Shown here piece after piece: positions 58,357-64,000 of a DNA stretch of 64,000 nucleotides (its first letter is position 1; each line of letters opens with the position of its first letter). Position numbers and translations under genes: made by a program. The DNA is taken from NCBI GenBank assembly GCA_038025085.1, contig CM076140.1, positions 498,501 through 562,500 of the forward strand, given 5' to 3'. The stretch is from Tetragonia tetragonoides (lineage: Eukaryota; Streptophyta; Magnoliopsida; Caryophyllales; Aizoaceae). The notes under the pieces are model-generated. The model was not told where the DNA came from, did not search any database, and saw only the letters and a program-made list of their open reading frames with translations.

Positions 58357-61300
58357 ATGATTCCAGGCTACAGAGGGATGAGCTCATACCCCTGTCAGAG
58401 AAATCAGATGCCTTCAACTCAGAATTTCTATCCCAGTTGGGACGCTGCACCACCGCAAGTAAAGGAGGATCCAGCTGGCCCATCTTTCATGTATGAACCT
58501 TGGGCGCACAACTATGGTTACCCGGTCTCAATGCAGTGCCACAATTGCTGCAATCATGCTCAATATCCTTCTCATTACAACTTCAGACCACCATTTCCTC
58601 AATTTTCGGCACCACCTGTTTCTAACCACTGTTGTGGCAGCTATCCTGCTTACCCTCAACCTTATCCTGTCAGTTATGTGCCACCACCTCATTATAACAT
58701 GGAACTTCCCAGATATGAATATGACAAGAATGTTCCAGGGGAAGTCCATTGCTGTGGATGTCCTAATCATCGACACCATGTGAAAGAAGGTACGAACGTC
58801 AAGATTGAAGAACACGAGCCAGACGGTGAGCTGAAGAAGGGCAAATCTTTGGTTCCTGTTGGGGCGAACGATTTTTCATATCCTATTATGTGGATTCCAC
58901 CTGGTTATGCAATGAATAAAGAGCAGCCACGAAAGCTAGCTGACAATGAGGCAGATAAAAAACAGTTATTTCCCTATACCAAAAAATCTCAGACTGAATT
59001 GGAAGAATATCAAGACTCTCCACATGTTAACAAGCCTCAGCAGAGTACGAGGACTGCTGAACAAGATCCGAATGTGAAGTATGGATGGTTTCCACTGGAC
59101 ATGGACAGCATTAGACAACTCATGGAAGGAGGAGATGGGAGGAAGGCTCATGGGCAAGAATATAAAACTGGAGATGAGAAGAAGACTCATGATGTAGAAA
59201 ACAAAGACCGAACTAAGCAATTCCCTTATCCCATCATTTGGATGCCCTTTGAGGGACAGGGGAAAGATCGTTTGAGGGGCCAGGAAGAAAGAAACGCTAG
59301 CAAAGTGTCTAGTGAAGAGACTCCTAAGGTTGCCTCAGTGAAGTTTGAACAACCTGAGAATGAGGCCAATACTGCAGTGGCAGATTGTGGCAGTGGAGTT
59401 GGAACTCGAGCAACTGAGAGAGCTACCAAGCTGAGGACAATTCCTGTTAAGCAACTGGAAGAGTCTGGCCCCAAGCCATCAAAGAAGGATGAAGAGCAGA
59501 AAGGAAATGTTAAAGGGAATGCAAACCAGGAAGTTGCTGGGAACGTTACTCATGGGCACTCATCTTTTCCCACAAAGAAGTCCAAGCTACCACCAATTTG
59601 CTTAAGAGTTGATCCACCTAAGAGGAAAAATAGTAACGGTAGCTCGAGGTCTCCTACTCCTCCTGGTGACAAAAATAGACAGCAGCAGTCTGATGACTCC
59701 AAGGCTGGAGGCAATATTAGGGACATACATCCAAGCAAGAAAGAGATAAACATTACTGAACCAGCGGATATGACACCTAGCCGAAACGGATTGGAAGTAT
59801 CCCATGGTGCAGGGGAGGAGGAAAAAATATCCAAAGTTGTGCAATTTAAGGCAGCTGATGCTGACAGAAAGGTGCGCAGGAGTTTGATGGTGGTAAATCA
59901 CGTGATGCTAAGAGTGGAGAGGACAAAGGAGTGCAAGCACAAGAGCCGCAAGGAGCAGAAGAGAGTATTCCCCAAGAAACAAGTAAACCAGAGAGAAAGA
60001 TCTTTTCAGCCACAGAAGCTGCTGCCAGAATTCAGTCTGTCTATCGTGGTTATGAAGTGAGAAGATGGGAACCGTTGAAGAAGTTGAGACAAATAGCAGT
60101 GATTCGTGAAGAAGCTACAAAGGTCCAAAGGAAAATTGAAGATTTTGAGACTCGTGTTGGATCTTGTGTAGATGATAGGGAAAAAATAGCTGTTGGTGAG
60201 ACTATAATGAAGTTGTTGCTGAAGTTGGATACCATACAGGTATGTCACTAATGAACTGGAACTAGTATTTTACATTATTCTGGCTGCCTCAAATTTGTTT
60301 TTTCAGTGCAATGCTGTTATCTTCAGTTATCACTTTCTTTCCCTACTGTGTGACCAGAATGAGCAACGTGATACGGCATAAAAATAGCACCTGTTTGTTA
60401 AGCTCAATTGTTTGGGATTTGTCATGTAATCTGACAATTATTTTCTGCTTCACCATTGCTTTACCCGTTCCCTTTCTTTTTCACTCTTGAATGTGTGCCT
60501 TGATTATTCTACTTTAGGATTTCTTTTCAAAGTTTTTTGAAGCTCATCTGAATTTATGTATCAGGGAATGCATCCTAGTATCCGGGATGTCAGGAGAACT
60601 TTGGCGAAGGACTTAACTATTTTGCAAGAGAAGCTAGATTCAATAACTAGCCGAAAGGTTATCCCTACTACTCAGGAAACTGCTCCTGTAAGGACTGTTG
60701 AAGAGACCTCTGATGTTTCTAGATCAGATGAGGGCTCCAAGGATACTGTTGAAATTGCTAAAGAAACCTCTGTTGTATCCACCCAGGGAGAGGGCTCTCA
60801 AGGTGGAGCTACGAGTCCGAAAGCAGCTGAAGAGGATGAAGTAACACCTAACTTAAATGAGGTACTCTCAAGTCATCCACCAACTAGCCAGGATGTTGTG
60901 TGTGGTTCTGAGAACAAGGAGACTTTAGAGACCTTCTCTGTGAATAGGGAAGCAATCAGTAAATCCGAAAATGAAGCTGTAGTTTCATCAGCAGGCAATT
61001 CTGCAGAGCTTAATGGGGTTCACTGCTGTGCAAATACGAAAGACATGGACTCTGATGGAAGCGAAACTTTTCCAGATAAGCTATCCACAGAATCTCAGGA
61101 GTCAATGTCTGACCTTGGACCTGTCGAGGACATAGTAATGGAGGTTGAAATGCCATCTGGGAACGAGGATGAGGACGCAAATCTTCTTGCTGAACTTCCG
61201 CTAGAAATTGTTGATGACAACCAAAAGGAGATTTTAGAGGTCGACGATGGCACTGCTACAAGGAAAGAATTTTCTGAACATGCAGGTCCTACATCAGGTT

Positions 61301-62212
61301 ATGAAGCAGTGGAGGTCGATTCTGCTCCTCCAGATAACGATAAGGAACTGAATCTTCTGACTGAACTGCCCCAAGAAGTCATCAAGGAAAATATGAAGGC
61401 GCTAACTTCTGATTTGGAATGTGAGGAGTTTCTGACCATTGCACCTGTAAGTTGCCAGCCTGATGAACTATCCAGTGAGAGTCAAGGTGAATCTGCTGTT
61501 GGCATAACAGACATTGACATACCAGTTGTGGAGCAAGATGTGCATATGCTGCAAGAAGCAACTGGTGAGGTGGCTGTTCAAGCAGAAAGGGGCTTGCAAG
61601 TGGGAGAGGTTGCTGATGTTCCAGCCAATGAAAATGAAACCAAACAGAGCTCTCAAATGAGCAACACTGATTCAACTACTGCATGCCTACAGAGTCCAGT
61701 GAGTAACGGTGAGGACATACTCGAGCTTCCGAGTGGGGATGAGGTGAAAAAGAATGAATCTTCCCAGGATGAAGAAACAGTTCCTGGTTGTGGAAACACA
61801 AATGACCAGTTTGTTGGGTCTGAAACTTTCGAGCGGGAAGAACCTCTCGGGGGGGACAAAGGCTGCTCAATGTGAAGCGCAGCAATATGAAGACAAATAT
61901 GTAACATCAAAGCAATCGGAAGACGGTACGGATTCAGTTTCAGGATGTGAAAATGAAGAGCAGGTTGACAAACTTATAATACAAGCAGAGAATGAGAAAC
62001 TGAGGGCGATGCTCGAGAAGCTAATAGCCTCCGGAAGGGAGCAGCAGAATGTGATATCGAGCTTGAGCGGGAAAGTGAAAGACTTGGAAAAGAAGCTGTC
62101 AAGGAAGAAGACGAAATCGAGAAAGCGTCCAAGAGTAATTGTCTCTCGTACTTCATGTGGCAAGCCTTCTAAGGGGTCCTTAAGAGAGGGGGCTATGGGT
62201 GTTGCATCCTAA
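58357..62212 (+). CDS. BAG6: BAG6-like co-chaperone, two apparent frameshifts (58357-60239, 60565-62212)
   Basis: Start chosen at the first ATG (MIPGYRGMSSYPCQ). The N-terminal region is Cys/His/Pro/Tyr-rich, with three tryptophan motifs of type YPIMWIPP, KYGWFPLD and YPIIWMPF. Then come a Lys/Glu-rich stretch, an IQ calmodulin-binding motif (AARIQSVYRGYEVRRW) and a BAG domain split by the intron after DTIQ, continuing GMHPSIRDVRRTL. A long acidic region and a C-terminal coiled coil (ENEKLRAMLEKLIASG ... KVKDLEKKL) follow. Plant BAG6 binds Hsp70 and calmodulin and is linked to stress, cell death and autophagy. The frame slips by one base near 59868 and again at seven G (61849-61855); both fit single-base homopolymer indels. 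About 1,175 residues if unbroken. Either a sequence error or a recent pseudogene. Confidence 0.85.
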
Positions 62213-62437
62213 ATGAGTTTGTAATGTCTCAATGGAAGTTCTTGTAAATGTGTGTCTGCTGTTGTATATTTCCTTGTCCTGCCATGAGTATGTGGTGTAC
62301 CTGCTTATGAATAATGATGAACATTACATAGCTTCTTTTTTTTTGCCCCATTTGATTGTGGTATTTATTATTTATTTTTTTTTTGGGGGGGGGGGGGTAA
62401 ATATTTGATTCTGGTATTTTATGCATTAGTAATCTTG
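62213..62437. other. BAG6-like 3' UTR
   Basis: Follows the stop; contains a T-run and a run of 11 G (about 62387-62397). No other feature. Confidence 0.5.
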
Positions 62438-62584
62438 AATTTTTTTTTTTTAGGATGGTAAGGAGGCCCCATCTAGGAAGGGGGAGAGGGGATAAATCCC
62501 TCATTAGGTGGGTGATAGGATTTGAATTCGGATCTTTCCCAAATCGAAGTGAGATAGTTGCCATCTCGGCTCCCCCCTCAATCC
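62438..62584 (-). mobile_element. Possible SINE, minus orientation
   Basis: A T run at the left (the poly(A) tail of an inverted retroposon) and the 8 bp flanks taatcttg (62430-62437 and 62585-62592) suggest retroposition. On the minus strand AGCCGAGATGGCA and GAATTCAAATCC are plausible degenerate A and B boxes. The internal phrase GGTAAGGAGG recalls the LINE end at 20584. Confidence 0.5.
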
Positions 62585-62824
62585 TAATCTTGGACTTCAT
62601 ATCAGTATATCAACATGTGTAAATTCAATTGTAATCCTCATAGTTAGCTTTGAAATTAGTTTTTTTTTTTTTTCCTTCTATTATAAGTTTGTGCACCTAG
62701 CATATGTAATTCACATAGAAGTAACAGTTAATTATTTAAGGGTTTTTTTTTTTTTATCTGTTCATTAGTACTTACTGTAAAAAAACTACTCCTAGTAAGT
62801 AAAAAAAATTAAACGAATAATATA

Positions 62825-63310
62825 GGGGGTTGCTATACGTAAATCGCAAATTACTAAACGTAAATTCCCACTTCCCACAATACCCCTAAGTAATTTTCAG
62901 TCCTTTCTCTCTCTTCCTTCCTTTTCTCTCAACCACTTTTCACTCCCTCTCTGTCATTCATCTATTCTCCCCTAACATCACCACTCACCTTTGTCGTTTG
63001 GGTGGTGGAATTGCAGGGATGGGGCATGGTGCTGGCCTGGATCGCAGGGGGTCCTAAGGAGGCAGGAGGAGAGAGATTCGTCGGCGTAAAGGGGAGAGCG
63101 GTGGGGTGGAAGTTGGAGGGCAGCGTGGGGGTGGATTTCGATGGTGGGGGTTGTGCTGACGCTGGTATGTAGGGAGCGGCGGCTGACGGTTGGGCGGCGC
63201 GGGTTGGCAATGGGGGATGAACGGTCGAGGTGGCTGTCAGGGGAGGGAGCTGGGCTGGGGCGATGGGGGATGAACGGTCGACATGTTTGCTGGTTTTGGG
63301 GTTTGGGCGG
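62825..63310. mobile_element. One terminus of the Pack-MULE family plus GC-rich cargo
   Basis: GGGGGTTGCTATACGTAAAT and the following 40 bp are the near-exact complement of the right end of the element at 715-1714, including the subterminal CTCTCTTCCTTCC block. From about 62990 the DNA turns strongly GC-rich until 63310, with a local direct repeat of GGGGGATGAACGGTCGA (about 63209 and 63265). I find no matching right end before 64000, so the element is truncated, decayed or extends outside the window. Confidence 0.65.
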
Positions 63311-63820
63311 TTTTTTTTTTTTTTTTCTTCTAAACTTTTGTTTTTATTTTTTAATATGTTTATTTGTTAATGAATTTATTCTTAATTATAATAACTAAAC
63401 GGAATACAATTTCTTTTGTTTTTTGTTCAATGCTAAAGATCAGTTTGTTCACTCTTAAAACTTATAAAGGGTTCTTAGTTAATTAAATGAATAAATATTA
63501 TGTTAATAATTTGTTTGGTTTATAATTAAATTTAAAGTATGTGATAGCCTAAAAAAAATCAAAATTGTGATGTACTACTATAATATAAATACTTGTAAAA
63601 CAATGCTAAAATGTATTCTGTATGAAATAAAAAATGTAAGCTAAACAAACAAAAATCAAGAAAAAAAAATCATAACTCACTGTCGCAGGAATCGCGATTG
63701 CACTTAGCACGTGCAACAAGCCCTTTAAACCCCTAGGTTGTCCCTAGTGGACGAGTAAGGTCTCGTGACGGTTTACAGAAGATATACCCACAAAATCTAA
63801 AACATGAAAGTAAACGCCGA
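63311..63820. other. A/T-rich spacer
   Basis: No gene or clear repeat seen. Confidence 0.5.
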
Positions 63821-64000
63821 TCATTCGAGCTCAATAAGTTCAGCAGGAGGCTTAGGAGGCTTAGGTGGCTGGAACTCAATCCATCGTTTTAACCTGTCGG
63901 AATATTTATGTTGCCAACCAACAACGCTAGCATCAGAATAATAAAACCATTGACTGTTAATTTCTGGCATCGGAGAATCTTCGGTCATGTATACCTGCGA
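63821..64000 (-). CDS. Partial unrecognised open frame at the window edge
   Basis: Minus-strand frame open from the window edge to TGA at 63821-63823: 59 residues containing SQWFYYSDASVVGWQHKYSD, then RWIEFQ and a PPKPPKPPAE tail. I do not recognise the family. The proline-rich ending may be the C-terminus of a transposon-encoded or host protein whose body lies beyond 64000. Codon structure looks genuine (no stops over 60 codons), but the evidence is thin. Confidence 0.35.
   Translation of the reverse strand, partial: SQVYMTEDSPMPEINSQWFYYSDASVVGWQHKYSDRLKRWIEFQPPKPPKPPAELIELE

Noticed and set aside
59871..59878. Mini-intron of 8 nt (GTGCGCAG) as the cause of the BAG6 frame change
   Set aside because: Far below any workable intron length; the match to GT...AG is coincidental.
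1..64000. CRISPR array, operon, phage or organellar insertion
   Set aside because: No regularly spaced direct repeats, no bacterial-type gene clusters and no recognisable plastid or mitochondrial genes in the window.

Overview
This window is plant nuclear DNA. Genes have GT-AG introns and A/T-rich spacers. The repeat content is typical of angiosperms: Copia and L1-type retroelements, tRNA-derived SINEs, and Stowaway, Tourist, hAT and Mutator MITEs. The proteins are eudicot-like. The composition of one MITE family (CTGAACTGAACT-rich) reminds me of Amaranthaceae/Chenopodiaceae, but that is a weak impression. I see no virus, plasmid or bacterial segment.

Layout. 0-11 kb is a repeat-dominated spacer. 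It holds a 250 bp Mutator-type MITE, a 1.0 kb Pack-MULE-like element carrying a fragment that resembles the start of a UPL4-type HECT ubiquitin ligase, a 5.0 kb Ty1/Copia element with unusual TA...TA LTR ends and two coding breaks, and Tourist and Stowaway MITEs. At 11.3-12.6 kb is an intronless delta-8 sphingolipid long-chain-base desaturase. At 16.2-18.7 kb is a two-exon LEC1-type NF-YB gene whose intron carries a MITE, a SINE and an RY motif. 19-24.7 kb is repetitive again: a second MULE MITE, a truncated LINE lying between two (AT)n arrays, and a Tourist MITE. From 25 kb the window is gene-dense: a DUF2358 plastid-type protein (two exons), ABIL1 of the SCAR/WAVE complex (nine exons), an MGP4/RGXT-type GT77 xylosyltransferase (four exons), tRNA-Gly(UCC), a 14-exon Golgi-type family 1 glycosyltransferase, FCF1/UTP24 on the minus strand (nine exons) and a BAG6-like co-chaperone with two apparent frameshifts. 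The last 1.2 kb begins with one terminus of the same MULE family seen at 0.7-1.7 kb.

The genes do not form one pathway. Their order looks like preserved microsynteny. As I recall them, the Arabidopsis loci At2g46210 (SLD2), At2g46220 (DUF2358), At2g46225 (ABIL1), At2g46230 (PIN-domain protein) and At2g46240 (BAG6) have the same order. The two glycosyltransferases correspond to the neighbours At4g01220 and At4g01210. Exon boundaries were worked out by hand, and every joined CDS was checked for reading-frame length except BAG6, which does not stay in frame.
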